The notes beneath the pieces were generated by a model that made no database searches, was not told the DNA's origin, and saw only the letters and a list, made by a program, of their open reading frames with translations. A DNA stretch of 24,010 bases from DASYUM01 sp036001225 (lineage in GTDB: Bacteria; Methylomirabilota; Methylomirabilia; Rokubacteriales; DASRDR01). Shown here piece by piece: positions 1-8,293 of the stretch. The DNA lies in the NCBI GenBank assembly GCA_036001225.1, contig DASYUM010000135.1, forward strand, positions 1-24,010, in the 5' to 3' direction. Each line of letters begins with the position of its first letter. Position 1 is the first letter of the stretch. The translations under genes and the position numbers were made by a program.

Positions 1-273
1 AAGGCGTGGTTCGACTTCGTCCTGCTCTTCGTCCTCTTCTTTCCGTCCTGCTTGCTCATCATCTACACGACCTGGCCCTTCCTGAGGAACTCCTTCGCGG
101 TCAACGAGGGCTCGCCGGATCCGGGCGGCATCCCGGCTCGCTGGGCGCTGAAGTCGGTCATCATCGTCGCCTTTGCGCTGCTCGTCCTCCAGGGCATCTC
201 CCAGGCCATCAAGAACTTCTACTGGGCGATGGGATGGGAGGAGCGGGAGCGGCGCGTCCCCGAGATCCACTGA
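1..273 (+). CDS. dctQ: TRAP transporter small permease (DctQ family), 3' part only
   Basis: This is the C-terminal 90 residues of the small integral-membrane subunit of a TRAP (tripartite ATP-independent periplasmic) importer. The reading frame is open from base 1, so the true start lies outside the window. Two hydrophobic segments are visible: one at the very beginning (FVLLFVLFF) and one near the end (SVIIVAFALLVLQGIS). They are followed by the short charged tail typical of DctQ proteins. The sequence itself is weakly conserved. The assignment rests mainly on its hydrophobic profile and on the stop codon overlapping the dctM start by one base (TGATG), which implies translational coupling. 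DctQ pairs with DctM to form the sodium- or proton-driven permease. Confidence 0.8.
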   Translation, partial: KAWFDFVLLFVLFFPSCLLIIYTTWPFLRNSFAVNEGSPDPGGIPARWALKSVIIVAFALLVLQGISQAIKNFYWAMGWEERERRVPEIH

Positions 274-1607
274 TGTTCGGGCTCCCCTGGGACCAGACGC
301 TGGGCGCCGCGATGTTCCTGGGGATGATCGTCTTCCTGTTCTTCGGCTTTCCCGTCGCGTTCAGCCTCACCTTCACCGGACTGCTCTTCGGCCTGATCGG
401 CTTCGGACTTCCGTTCTTCGACATCCTCCCCCTGCGCATCTGGGGGACGATGACGAACTTCACGCTGCTGGCCGTCCCGCTCTTCGTCTTCATGGGCGTT
501 GCCCTCGAGAAGTCGGGGCTGGCCGAGGAGCTGCTCGAGACGATGGCACTCGTCTTCGGGCGCCTGCGCGGGGGCATCGCGATCTCGGTCGTGGTCGTCG
601 GAGCGATCCTGGCCGCCTCGACGGGGATCGTCGGGGCCAGCGTCATCACCATGGGCCTGGTGTCGCTGCCGACGATGCTGCGGCGCGGCTACGACAAACA
701 GCTCATCACCGGAACCATCTGCGCGTCGGGGACCCTGGGCCAGATCATCCCCCCCAGCGTCATCCTGATCCTGCTCGGGGACATCCTGGGCGTGTCGGTG
801 GGCGACCTCTACATCGGGGCGTTCCTGCCGGGGTTCGTGCTCGTCGGGCTCTACATCGTGTACCTCGCCATCCTCGGGCAGTGGAAGCCGCACCTCGCGC
901 CCCCCATCCCTCGGGAGGAGGTCGCAGCCTTCCGGGCCCAGGCGGTCAGGCGGGTGGCGATCGCGCTGGCCCCGGCCTTCATCCTGATCGTGGCCGTCCT
1001 CGGCTCGATTTTCTGGGGGATCGCGTCGCCGACCGAGGGCGCGTCAGTGGGGGCGGCCGGTGGCCTGCTGCTCACGATGGCCAAGGGTCGCTTTTCGATG
1101 GCCATGCTCAAGGACGTGATGCGGACGACGACCCGGATCACGAGCCTGGCCTTCATCATCCTGGTGGGCGCCAACACCTTCGGCCTGGTGCTCCGGGGCC
1201 TCAACGGGGACAAGCTGATCCAGGACCTGCTGCTCAGCCTCCCCTTCGGCGGTTACGGGGTCCTGGCCGTCGTCATGTTCGTCATCTTCCTGCTCGGCTT
1301 TTTCATCGACTTCTTCGAGATCTGCTTCATCCACGTCCCGATCCTGACCCCGGTGCTGGTCCACCACTTCCACTTCGACCCGGTGTGGCTCGGGGTCGTG
1401 ATCGGCGTGAACCTCCAGACGTCGTTCCTCACCCCGCCCTTCGGCTTCGCCCTCTTCTACCTCCGGGGCGTGGCGCCGCCCGAGATCACGACCGGTGACA
1501 TCTACCGCGGGGTCGTCCCCTTCATCGCCCTCCAGCTCATCGGCCTGACCCTGATCATCGCGTTCCCGGAGATCGTGTACGCGCTGATCCGGGTCTTCCG
1601 CGGGTAG
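273..1607 (+). CDS. dctM: TRAP transporter large permease (DctM family)
   Basis: 444 residues, the usual size for DctM, the multi-helix subunit that carries the substrate across the inner membrane using an ion gradient. The protein is hydrophobic throughout, with about a dozen membrane segments. It carries the family signature GTLGQIIPPS in the middle and a second conserved region near the C-terminus (NLQTSFLTPPFGFALFYLRG). I chose the ATG that overlaps the dctQ stop, since it starts directly at MFGLPWDQ. The same frame is open further upstream, but only as an overlap with dctQ. The binding protein lies on the opposite strand just downstream, converging on this gene. Substrate is inferred from that protein: probably a 2-oxo acid or related carboxylate. 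Confidence 0.93.
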   Translation: MFGLPWDQTLGAAMFLGMIVFLFFGFPVAFSLTFTGLLFGLIGFGLPFFDILPLRIWGTMTNFTLLAVPLFVFMGVALEKSGLAEELLETMALVFGRLRGGIAISVVVVGAILAASTGIVGASVITMGLVSLPTMLRRGYDKQLITGTICASGTLGQIIPPSVILILLGDILGVSVGDLYIGAFLPGFVLVGLYIVYLAILGQWKPHLAPPIPREEVAAFRAQAVRRVAIALAPAFILIVAVLGSIFWGIASPTEGASVGAAGGLLLTMAKGRFSMAMLKDVMRTTTRITSLAFIILVGANTFGLVLRGLNGDKLIQDLLLSLPFGGYGVLAVVMFVIFLLGFFIDFFEICFIHVPILTPVLVHHFHFDPVWLGVVIGVNLQTSFLTPPFGFALFYLRGVAPPEITTGDIYRGVVPFIALQLIGLTLIIAFPEIVYALIRVFRG

Positions 1608-1623
1608 GGGCGGGGCGACGAGA

Positions 1624-1651
1624 AACGGCGGAGCCGGTGGGCTCCGCCGTT
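1624..1651. terminator. Perfect hairpin between convergent dctM and dctP
   Basis: A 12-bp perfect stem (arm AACGGCGGAGCC) closes a 4-nt loop (GGTG) in the 74-bp gap between two convergent genes. There is no strong T-run on either side, only a loosely T-rich stretch after the right arm. Its position suggests a bidirectional terminator. Confidence 0.65.
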
Positions 1652-1681
1652 CGTGTTTCCGCCGATCGCCGCGGGCGGGGA

Positions 1682-2773
1682 TCAGACCCCGGCGATGAGA
1701 TTCTGGTACGAACCCTCGGCGAGGTGACTCCAGTCACGCACGAGCCCCTCGAACTTGACGACCGACGCGTAGACCTTCTTCGCCACCGGAGTCTTCTCGG
1801 ACTCCTCCTTCAGGACCTCGACGGTCAGCTTCTTCAGATCCTTCAGGGTCTCGGCCGAGAGCGCGAGGATCTCGACCTTGCCCTTGTACTCGGTTCGGAG
1901 CTTCTGCAGCGCGAACGCGTTCTTGTAGTCGTACTCCATGAGCCCCGAGACCTGAATGGACGCGCAGGCCTCGTCGATGATGCGGCGCAGGTCGGCCGGC
2001 AGGCCCTCGTAGGCCTTCTTGTTGAAGGCGAATTCGCCCGTCGTTCCGGGCTCGTGCCAGCCCGGGTAATAGTAGTAACGGGCCGCGTTGTGGAGGCCGA
2101 GCTTCATGTCGTCGTGGGGCCCGACCCACTCGGTGGAGTCGATGACGCCGCGCTCGAGGGCCGTGTAGATCTCGCCGCCCGGCGTGAGCACGACGGTACC
2201 GCCGGCCTTGCCGACCACCTTGCCTCCCAGGCCGGGGATGCGCATCTTCAGGCCTTTGAAGTCGGCGATCGTGTTGATCTTCTTCCGGAACCAGCCTGCC
2301 ATCTGGGGCCCGGTCGACGGGCCGGGCCGGGGGACGAGGTTGAAGGCGCTGTAGGCCTCCTCCCAGAGCTTGAGCCCGTCACTGAGGTACCAGCCCATCA
2401 TGCCCTCGGGGTTGAGACCGAAGGGGACGGCCGAGAACCACTGGAAGCCCGGCTCCTTGCCCGCCCAGTAGTACGGGGCGCTCATAAAACACTCGATCGT
2501 GCCCTGCTGGGTGGCGTCGAAGCAGCCGAAGGCCGGCATCAGCTCGCCGGCGGCGTAGACCTGAACCTTGAGCCGCCCGCCGCTCATGTCGTCGACGAGC
2601 TTGCCGAACCTCTGGGCCCCGCCCTGCAGGACGTCCAGCGCCGGCGTCCAGCTGGTGGACATCCGCCACTGGAACTTGGGCTGGGCGATGACGTTCGGCG
2701 CTTCCACGACGGCCGCCGCGCCCGCGGCCACCAGGGCGCCGCCCGCCTTCACGATGAACTTGCGTCGTTCCAT
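1682..2773 (-). CDS. dctP: TRAP transporter substrate-binding protein, TakP-like (DctP family)
   Basis: 363-residue periplasmic binding protein that delivers substrate to the DctQM permease. The N-terminus carries a twin-arginine motif (ERRKFIVKAG, residues 2-11) and an alanine-rich hydrophobic stretch, so Tat export is likely. The conserved arginine that contacts the substrate carboxylate in this family is in KMRIPG (R178). The segment TEWVGPHDD (214-222) followed by YYYYPGWHEPG resembles the TakP branch, which binds 2-oxo acids such as pyruvate. The ATG was chosen because it follows GGAGG with a 7-nt gap and begins exactly at the Tat signal. A sigma-70-like promoter lies upstream. It converges on dctM instead of sitting in the same operon, which is uncommon. 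The precise ligand cannot be read from the sequence. Confidence 0.93.
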   Translation of the reverse strand: MERRKFIVKAGGALVAAGAAAVVEAPNVIAQPKFQWRMSTSWTPALDVLQGGAQRFGKLVDDMSGGRLKVQVYAAGELMPAFGCFDATQQGTIECFMSAPYYWAGKEPGFQWFSAVPFGLNPEGMMGWYLSDGLKLWEEAYSAFNLVPRPGPSTGPQMAGWFRKKINTIADFKGLKMRIPGLGGKVVGKAGGTVVLTPGGEIYTALERGVIDSTEWVGPHDDMKLGLHNAARYYYYPGWHEPGTTGEFAFNKKAYEGLPADLRRIIDEACASIQVSGLMEYDYKNAFALQKLRTEYKGKVEILALSAETLKDLKKLTVEVLKEESEKTPVAKKVYASVVKFEGLVRDWSHLAEGSYQNLIAGV

Positions 2774-2835
2774 AGACACCTCCGAGGTGAGGGGAGGGGG
2801 TCGGTATCGTTTCGGGTCGCCCCAGGGATGGCCGG

Positions 2836-2865
2836 ATGATAGCATCGGCGCCGCGACAGGGTCAA
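2836..2865 (-). promoter_or_regulatory. Sigma-70-like promoter of dctP
   Basis: On the minus strand TTGACC (2865-2860) is separated by 18 nt from TATCAT (2841-2836). It sits 63 bp upstream of the dctP ATG, leaving a leader of about 55 nt that ends in a good GGAGG ribosome-binding site. Confidence 0.65.
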
Positions 2866-2901
2866 ACCGCGGACCGCCCGCGCCGGCGCGGGTCCGGCGC
2901 C

Positions 2902-2932
2902 TTGACAGTCCGCGGCAGGCCGTCGCTAAATA
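2902..2932 (+). promoter_or_regulatory. Putative promoter of the orphan binding-protein gene
   Basis: A perfect -35 box TTGACA (2902-2907) is followed at 18-19 nt by an A/T-rich CTAAATA, the only such stretch in the gap. It is divergent from the dctP promoter. Transcription would start near 2938, just before the GGAG at 2938-2941 and the TTG start at 2950, giving a very short leader. The -10 match is weak. Confidence 0.45.
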
Positions 2933-2949
2933 GCGGCGGAGCCAGCCCG

Positions 2950-4275
2950 TTGAGCACCTCTCCCTCCGAACGGTTGACACGGCGACGCGTCCTGACCGGC
3001 AGCGCGGCCGCGTCGCTGGCGCCGCTCGTCTTCGCGCGGCGGGCGCGAGCCAAGCCGGGGACCCTCAAGATCTGCCAGTGGATGCACTTCGTTCCCGCCT
3101 TCGACGAGTGGTTCGACCGGAAGTTCGTCCGCGAGTGGGGGGACAAGAACGGTGTCCGCGTCGTCGTCGAGCACGTCTCGATCAACGACCTCCGCACGCG
3201 GGCCGCGGTGGAAGTCGGAGCCGGCAAGGGGCACGACCTCTTCGCCTTCCTGGAGCCGCCGGCCGGCTATCAGGAGCACGTCGTCCCGCTGACCGACGTC
3301 GTGCGCGAGTGCGAGCGACGCTTCGGCAAGCTGGTGCGCCTCGCCCACAAGGCGACGTTCGACCCCCGCCGCGGGCAATACTTCGCCGTCTGCGACGCCT
3401 GGGGACCGGACCCGTTGCACTACCGGACGGACTGGTGGGAGGACGTGGGGGTTCGACCGGATACCTGGGAGCTGGTGCGGGAAGGGGCCCGCAAGATCAA
3501 GGCCAAGCACGGCGTGCCGGCCGGCTTCGGGCTGGCGCCGGAGCTGGACAGCAACATGATGCTGCGCGGCCTCCTGTGGTCCTACGGCGCCCACGAGCAG
3601 GACGAGGCGGGCCAGGTCGCCATCAACTCCCGGGCGACGGTGGAGGCGGTCAAGCTGATGGCGGCGATCTTTCGGGAGGCGATGACGCCCGAGGTTTTCA
3701 GCTGGGACCCCTCGTCGAACAACCGCTTCTACGTCTACGGGCGCGGCTCCATCATCCAGAACGCGATCTCGGCGCTCCGGACGGCCGAGCGGCAGAATCC
3801 GGAGGTGGCCAAGAAGACCGCGCTGGCGCCGCCGCCGGCCGGGCCTCGGGCCCGGCTGGCCGCCGCCCACGTGATTCACGCCTACGTGATCTGGAAGTTC
3901 GCCGAGAACCGGGAGCTGGCCGAGCGGTTCCTGGTCGACCTCGTCGCCGCCTACGACGAGGCGTTCGTGGCGAGCGAATTCTACAACTTCCCGGCGTTCC
4001 CGCACTCGGTGACGAACCTGCGGGGGAAACTGGCTGCCGACAGGTACAACGCCAAGGCCTACCTCACCTTGGCCGAGGCCGAGCAGTGGAGCGCCGCTCC
4101 CGGTCATCCGGGCTACACCACGCCGGCCATCGACGAGGTGTTCAACCGCTCACTGATCCCGCACATGTTCGCGCGGGTGGCCCGCGGCGAGCAGAGCCCG
4201 GAGGCCTCGATCCGGCAGGCCGAGGCCGAGATGAAGAAGGTGTTTGCGAAGTGGGAGAAGGTCGCCCGCCAGTGA
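2950..4275 (+). CDS. Tat-exported extracellular solute-binding protein (ABC family 1 type)
   Basis: 441 residues with the layout of family 1 (sugar/oligosaccharide-type) solute-binding proteins, which capture ligands in the periplasm for ABC importers. The N-terminus has a twin-arginine signal (LTRRRVLTG, about residues 9-17), a hydrophobic stretch, and an ARRARA region likely to precede cleavage. The frame is open back to 2836, but the TTG at 2950 fits best. It has GGAG 8 nt upstream, lies downstream of the putative promoter, and puts the Tat motif near the N-terminus. No permease or ATPase gene lies beside it, and the neighbours are a TRAP system and a MetE-like operon. It may serve a distant permease or the ABC system further downstream. 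The ligand is unknown. Confidence 0.82.
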   Translation: MSTSPSERLTRRRVLTGSAAASLAPLVFARRARAKPGTLKICQWMHFVPAFDEWFDRKFVREWGDKNGVRVVVEHVSINDLRTRAAVEVGAGKGHDLFAFLEPPAGYQEHVVPLTDVVRECERRFGKLVRLAHKATFDPRRGQYFAVCDAWGPDPLHYRTDWWEDVGVRPDTWELVREGARKIKAKHGVPAGFGLAPELDSNMMLRGLLWSYGAHEQDEAGQVAINSRATVEAVKLMAAIFREAMTPEVFSWDPSSNNRFYVYGRGSIIQNAISALRTAERQNPEVAKKTALAPPPAGPRARLAAAHVIHAYVIWKFAENRELAERFLVDLVAAYDEAFVASEFYNFPAFPHSVTNLRGKLAADRYNAKAYLTLAEAEQWSAAPGHPGYTTPAIDEVFNRSLIPHMFARVARGEQSPEASIRQAEAEMKKVFAKWEKVARQ

Positions 4276-4314
4276 GGAAGGCCGGGCCGATACCCTTCGC
4301 CCCGGGTCGTCCTC

Positions 4315-4367
4315 GGGCCTCGCCGAGCCTCAACGTATGCGGCATACGCCTCGGCTCGGCTCGGCCC
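4315..4367. repeat. Long imperfect palindrome / intergenic hairpin
   Basis: This 53-bp structure lies in the 142-bp gap before the MetE-like gene. Outer arms GGGCC/GGCCC (5 bp) enclose a 2-nt mismatch, then GCCGAGCC/GGCTCGGC (8 bp), a 4-nt internal mismatch, and an inner CGTATG/CATACG stem closing on CGG. There is no T-run, so it is not a classic terminator. It resembles REP-type intergenic palindromes. No second copy was seen in this window. Confidence 0.7.
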
Positions 4368-4417
4368 TGCGTCCTACCGGTGCTCGGGTCTCGCCCCGGC
4401 CCCATTGCGAGGGTTGG

Positions 4418-5461
4418 GTGACGACCGCGCTGGGGACCACCATCGCCGGAAGCCTGCCCAAGCCGGCCTGGCTGGCGGCGCCGAACGTGCTGTGGGCCCC
4501 CTGGCGCTTGCCGCCGGAGACCCTGGCCGAGGGCCAGCGGGACGCCGTCCGCCTGGCCCTCCGCGAGCAGGAGCGGGCCGGGATCGATACCGTCACCGAC
4601 GGCGAGCAGACACGGCAGCACTTCGTCCACGGCTTCGTCGAGGGGCTGGAGGGGATCGACGTCGGCCGGCGCACCTTCGTCGGCATCCGCGGCAATCGCT
4701 ACAAGGCCGAGGTGCCCACGGTGACCGGGCCCGTCCGGCGCCGGCGGCCGGTGCACGCCGACGAGGTCGAATGGGCGCGCAGCCAGACCGACCATCCCCT
4801 CCGGTTCACGCTGCCGGGGCCGATGACCGTGGTGGACACCGTCGCCGACGCCCACTACGGCGACCGGGGCCGGCTGGCCATGGACGTGGCGGCCGCGCTC
4901 AACGCCGAGGCGCGGGAGCTGGTCGGCCTCGGCGTGGACGTCATCCAGCTCGACGAGCCGGCCTTCAACGTGGACGCGTACCTCGGCGAGGTGCGGGAGT
5001 GGGGGATCGAGGCGCTCGAGCGCGCGGTGGCCGGGCTCGGCTGCACGACCGCGGTCCACATCTGCTACGGCTACGGGATCCGGGCCAATATCGAATGGAA
5101 GGCCACCCTCGGCCGCGAGTGGCGGCAGTACGAGCAGACCTTCCCGCTCCTCGCCCGGAGCCGGATCGACCAGGTCTCGGTCGAGGTCGTCGGCTCCCGG
5201 GTCCCCCTCGAGCTGCTCGGCCTGCTGGCGGGCAAGGACGTGCTGGTGGGGGTGATCGACGTGGCGACCGAGAGGGTCGAGACGCCGGAGGACGTCGCCG
5301 CCACCATCCGCCGGACGCTGGCGTTCGTGCCGCCCGAGCATCTGTACCCGTGCACTAACTGCGGGATGGCGCCGCTCGCCCGTGAGGTGGCGAGCGGCAA
5401 GCTGGCCGCTCTCGGCCACGGCGCCGCCCTGGCCCGGGCCGAGCTGGGCGAGAAGACATGA
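4418..5461 (+). CDS. Core MetE-like, cobalamin-independent methionine synthase family methyltransferase
   Basis: 347 residues, matching only the C-terminal catalytic barrel of MetE (full MetE is about 750). Such short core-MetE proteins transfer a methyl group to a thiol such as homocysteine, using methyl donors that differ between subfamilies. The zinc ligands expected for the family are all visible: H214 and C216 in VHICYG, E256 in VSVEVVGS and C315 in TNCGM. The barrel strand IQLDEPAF (177-184) is also present. The GTG start at 4418 was chosen because it yields the family-like N-terminus TTALGTTIAGSLPKPAWL; it has GAGGG 4 nt upstream. Its stop overlaps the next start (ATGA). First gene of the operon shared with an amidase and an ABC importer, so its substrate may be an imported methylated compound and not methyl-folate. 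That is inference. Confidence 0.85.
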   Translation: MTTALGTTIAGSLPKPAWLAAPNVLWAPWRLPPETLAEGQRDAVRLALREQERAGIDTVTDGEQTRQHFVHGFVEGLEGIDVGRRTFVGIRGNRYKAEVPTVTGPVRRRRPVHADEVEWARSQTDHPLRFTLPGPMTVVDTVADAHYGDRGRLAMDVAAALNAEARELVGLGVDVIQLDEPAFNVDAYLGEVREWGIEALERAVAGLGCTTAVHICYGYGIRANIEWKATLGREWRQYEQTFPLLARSRIDQVSVEVVGSRVPLELLGLLAGKDVLVGVIDVATERVETPEDVAATIRRTLAFVPPEHLYPCTNCGMAPLAREVASGKLAALGHGAALARAELGEKT

Positions 5462-6345
5462 AGCGGCTCGGCAGCGACAAGACCTTCTTCCACTTCGACC
5501 CCGCCCATCCGCCCGCGATCCGGGTCGCCCCCGGCGAGGAGCTGCTGGTCGAGGTCCAGGATGCCTTTGGCGGCGAGCGCGACATCTCCAAGGTCCCCGA
5601 CCCCTGGACCGCCGAATGGGAGGGGCATCCGACGCCGCCCGCCACCGGCCCGGTCTTCATCGAGGGGGCGCAGCCGGGCCAGACGTTGGTGGTGGACATC
5701 CTGGAGATCCGGCCCGGGCCGGAGGGCGTGGTGGCGATCCAGCGCAACGCCGGCTTCCTGCCCGAGCGGTTTCCCACCCCGCGGATGAAGCGAGTCACGA
5801 TCAAGGACGGCGTGGTCCTCTTCGACGGCGTCCGGGTCGCGGTCTACCCGAACTTCGGCACCTTCTCGACCACCCCCGCCACCGGCGGGCGGGCCGGGAT
5901 CGCCGGCTTCCACGGCGGCGACCTCGATCAGAAGCCGGTCGCGCCCGGCCACCGCGTGTTCCTCCCCGTCTTCGTGCCGGGCGCCCTCTTCGGCCTCGGC
6001 GATCCCCACGCGGTCATCTCCGACGGCATCGCCTGCGGGACGGGGGTGGAGTGTGCGGCCACCGCCCGGCTCCGCTTCGAGCTCCTGCCGCGGCCGCTGG
6101 CCCGGCCGCGGATCGAGACGGCCGAGGCCCTCCACATCGTCGGCTTCGGGCCCGATCTCGACACCGCGGCCCGCGACGCGGTCGAGCAGGGGGTCGCCTA
6201 TCTGGCGACCGAGAAGGGGATGGACCAGGAAGACGCGTACATGCTGCTCTCGCTGGTCGGCGACCTCGTCATCGGCACCTCGCCGCGGCCGATCATGGGG
6301 GTACGGCTGATCCTGCCCAAGGTGATCCTGAGCCAGCTCTCGTGA
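5458..6345 (+). CDS. Acetamidase/formamidase family protein (FmdA/AmdA)
   Basis: 295 residues, similar in length and layout to acetamidase/formamidase enzymes, which hydrolyse short amides to ammonia and a carboxylate in the cytoplasm. Family features visible are ATGPVFIEGAQPGQTLVVDI (62-81), the glycine-rich GFHGGDLD (150-157), VFLPVFVPGALFGLGDPHAVISDG (167-190) and a downstream GVE. In the family, the conserved histidine and acidic residues of these segments form the metal-binding active site. The ATG overlaps the end of the MetE-like gene by 4 nt (ATGA), so the two are translationally coupled. Substrate cannot be fixed from sequence, since relatives act on formamide, acetamide and larger amides. 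The association with an ABC importer suggests an imported amide. Confidence 0.87.
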   Translation: MKRLGSDKTFFHFDPAHPPAIRVAPGEELLVEVQDAFGGERDISKVPDPWTAEWEGHPTPPATGPVFIEGAQPGQTLVVDILEIRPGPEGVVAIQRNAGFLPERFPTPRMKRVTIKDGVVLFDGVRVAVYPNFGTFSTTPATGGRAGIAGFHGGDLDQKPVAPGHRVFLPVFVPGALFGLGDPHAVISDGIACGTGVECAATARLRFELLPRPLARPRIETAEALHIVGFGPDLDTAARDAVEQGVAYLATEKGMDQEDAYMLLSLVGDLVIGTSPRPIMGVRLILPKVILSQLS

Positions 6346-6374
6346 TGCGGCCCCGTGACCAAGGAGGGTTCCCG

Positions 6375-7385
6375 ATGCGACTCGGCGCTGCGTGTCTGGC
6401 CGTGCTCTTCCTCGGGTTGGGCCTGGCGGCGCCGGCCCACGCCCAGCCGACCCTGAACGCCTACTCGATCTGGCCGGAGTCGTGGGCGGTCCCGGTCTTC
6501 GAAGAGTTCACCAAGGCGACCGGGATCAAGGTCAACTTCATCCGCTTCTCGTCCGGCGAGGCGCTCACCCGGGTCCGGGCCGAGAAGGACAACCCGCGGG
6601 TGGATGTCCTCTTCGGTGGCCCGGCCGACACCCACGTGGCCGGCGCCGCCGCCGGCCTCTTCGAGCCCTACAAGCCGCCCGAGGCCGACCGGCTGCCGCC
6701 GCGCTTCAAGGACCCGCAGCACCGCTGGATCGGCGTCGCCGACGACCCGCTCGTCTTCATGTTCAACGCCCGGTTCCTCAAGGAGCGGAACCTGCCGCCG
6801 CCGACGTCGTGGCAGGACCTCCTCCATCCGGCGTTCAAGGACCAGCTCCAGATGGCCGACGCCCGAACGTCGGGGACCGCGGTGACCCGGATCTTCTCCA
6901 TCCTGGAGGTGAACGGACGGAACGAGGACCGTGCCTTCGAGTACATGCGGAAGCTGCGGCCGCAGGTCGCCGTCTATACCAAGTCCGGCGGCGGCGGCAC
7001 GCTCCCGGTCGGCACCGGCAACGCGGCGGGCGGGATCTTCTTCATCGTGGACGCGCTGAAGACCAAGCAGGAAGGGTACGACGTCGTCATCTCCTTCCCC
7101 CGGGAGGGAATCGGCTCCTCGGTGGAGGCGGTGGCCCTGATCAAGGGGGCGAAGAATCCCGAGCTGGGCAAGAAGCTCATCGACTGGGCGACCAGTCCGG
7201 CCATGCAGACCCTCTACGCCCAGAAGAAGATCAACTTCGTCCCCGCCCACCCGGAGGTGAAGACCGAGCCGAGCCTGGCCGCCCTCCTCAAGGAGGCGAA
7301 GATCATCGCCATCGACGAGTCGTGGGCGGGGGAGAACCGCAAGCGCATCGTGGACCGCTGGGTCAACGAGGTGCTCAAGCCGTGA
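6375..7385 (+). CDS. ABC transporter periplasmic substrate-binding protein (FbpA/AfuA-like)
   Basis: 336-residue binding protein with a clear Sec signal peptide (residues 1-23, ending AHA before QPTLNAYS). The mature part follows the ferric-iron/2-aminoethylphosphonate/thiamine type: LNAYSIWPESWAVPVFEEFTKATGIKV at the start, VDVLFGGPAD, and a C-terminal region with EAVALIKGAKNPELGKKLIDWATSP. These proteins deliver substrate to a fused 12-helix permease, and that permease is encoded 1.3 kb downstream. The ATG follows a near-ideal AAGGAGGG (6361-6368) with a 6-nt gap. The tyrosine pair used for iron binding in FbpA is not obvious here, so an organic ligand is as likely as Fe(III). Confidence 0.88.
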   Translation: MRLGAACLAVLFLGLGLAAPAHAQPTLNAYSIWPESWAVPVFEEFTKATGIKVNFIRFSSGEALTRVRAEKDNPRVDVLFGGPADTHVAGAAAGLFEPYKPPEADRLPPRFKDPQHRWIGVADDPLVFMFNARFLKERNLPPPTSWQDLLHPAFKDQLQMADARTSGTAVTRIFSILEVNGRNEDRAFEYMRKLRPQVAVYTKSGGGGTLPVGTGNAAGGIFFIVDALKTKQEGYDVVISFPREGIGSSVEAVALIKGAKNPELGKKLIDWATSPAMQTLYAQKKINFVPAHPEVKTEPSLAALLKEAKIIAIDESWAGENRKRIVDRWVNEVLKP

Positions 7386-7431
7386 GGATCGCTGAAAGCG
7401 TGGCGCAACCCGAAACGGAGGGAGGGGGACG

Positions 7432-8268
7432 ATGCGAACGACCATGGTGCGAATCCTGAGCGTGCTGCTGGCAGGCGCGCTCCTGGTGGCCGGTTGTGCT
7501 GCAGGGCCCAACGGCCAGACGGGCATGGAGACGCTCGGCCGCGGCCTGATGAACCTGGTCCTCTCACCCTTCATGATCGCGGCGGGGATCCTCCAGGGGC
7601 TGGCGTTCCTGCCCTACACGATCGGCACCGGGCTGGCCGAGCTGAACCGAGGGCTGGTGCAGGCGCAGGCGGTTCCGCTGGAAGACTCCTACAAGGCGAC
7701 CTTCGGCGTCTCCATCAACGACCAGCGCGTGGATCAGAAGTCCGGCGAGATCCGCGGGCAGGAAGGCCTCTACGGTCGGTACCGGCCGCAGGCGATCATG
7801 GAGGCCAACCGCGCCTTTCAGCGCCTTCTGGTCTCCCAGGGGATGTCACAGGACAACGCCCAGCACTACGTCCTGGCTGGCAACTACGCCTACGCCTGGA
7901 GCCGGGGACACATTCTCCTGGCCGTCACGTACCGGCACTCAGGCGCGCAGCCCATTCGCGTGGTCTCGAGGGAAACCGGCATCGTCACGACCTTCCGGCC
8001 CGACCAACGGGCCTGGCACGAACCATACGAGCGTGACGCCAACGGCCAGGCGATCGACGAGGTGATCGACTGGACGGCGATGGAATACAAGCTCCTCCGG
8101 CAAGACAAGATCGTGGCGACGCTGATGGTCATCGCGGCCGAGGCCGTGAAGTCCGGTAAGCGGTCAACGGACTACTGGGAGGCGGAGCGGCGCTGGAAGG
8201 CCGGGGAGACCGCCCAGCTCATTCGGGAGTCCCTGGCGCGCGTGAAGATCGAGGGCGTTCCGAGCTGA
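7432..8268 (+). CDS. Predicted lipoprotein of unknown function
   Basis: 278 residues beginning with a lipoprotein signal peptide: positive MRTTMVR, a hydrophobic stretch, then lipobox LVAG-C with the modified cysteine at residue 22. A second hydrophobic stretch follows (about 40-60, LVLSPFMIAAGILQGLAFLPYTIG). The remainder is a soluble alpha/beta-looking region with no motif I recognise. The start is supported by a purine-rich ribosome-binding region (GGAGGGAGGGGG) ending 4 nt before the ATG. It lies between the binding protein and the cupin of the ABC operon, 46 nt after the former, so it may be an accessory envelope component. It could equally be an unrelated passenger gene. No function is assigned. 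Confidence 0.85.
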   Translation: MRTTMVRILSVLLAGALLVAGCAAGPNGQTGMETLGRGLMNLVLSPFMIAAGILQGLAFLPYTIGTGLAELNRGLVQAQAVPLEDSYKATFGVSINDQRVDQKSGEIRGQEGLYGRYRPQAIMEANRAFQRLLVSQGMSQDNAQHYVLAGNYAYAWSRGHILLAVTYRHSGAQPIRVVSRETGIVTTFRPDQRAWHEPYERDANGQAIDEVIDWTAMEYKLLRQDKIVATLMVIAAEAVKSGKRSTDYWEAERRWKAGETAQLIRESLARVKIEGVPS

Positions 8269-8293
8269 TCTCCAGGTGGGAGGGAAGATGCCG

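Noticed and set aside
2836..2949. Upstream extension of the orphan binding protein
   Set aside because: It would place the promoter inside the gene and bury the Tat motif about 50 residues in.
2974..2979. TTGACA box inside the binding-protein gene
   Set aside because: Lies within the Tat-signal codons and has no -10 partner.
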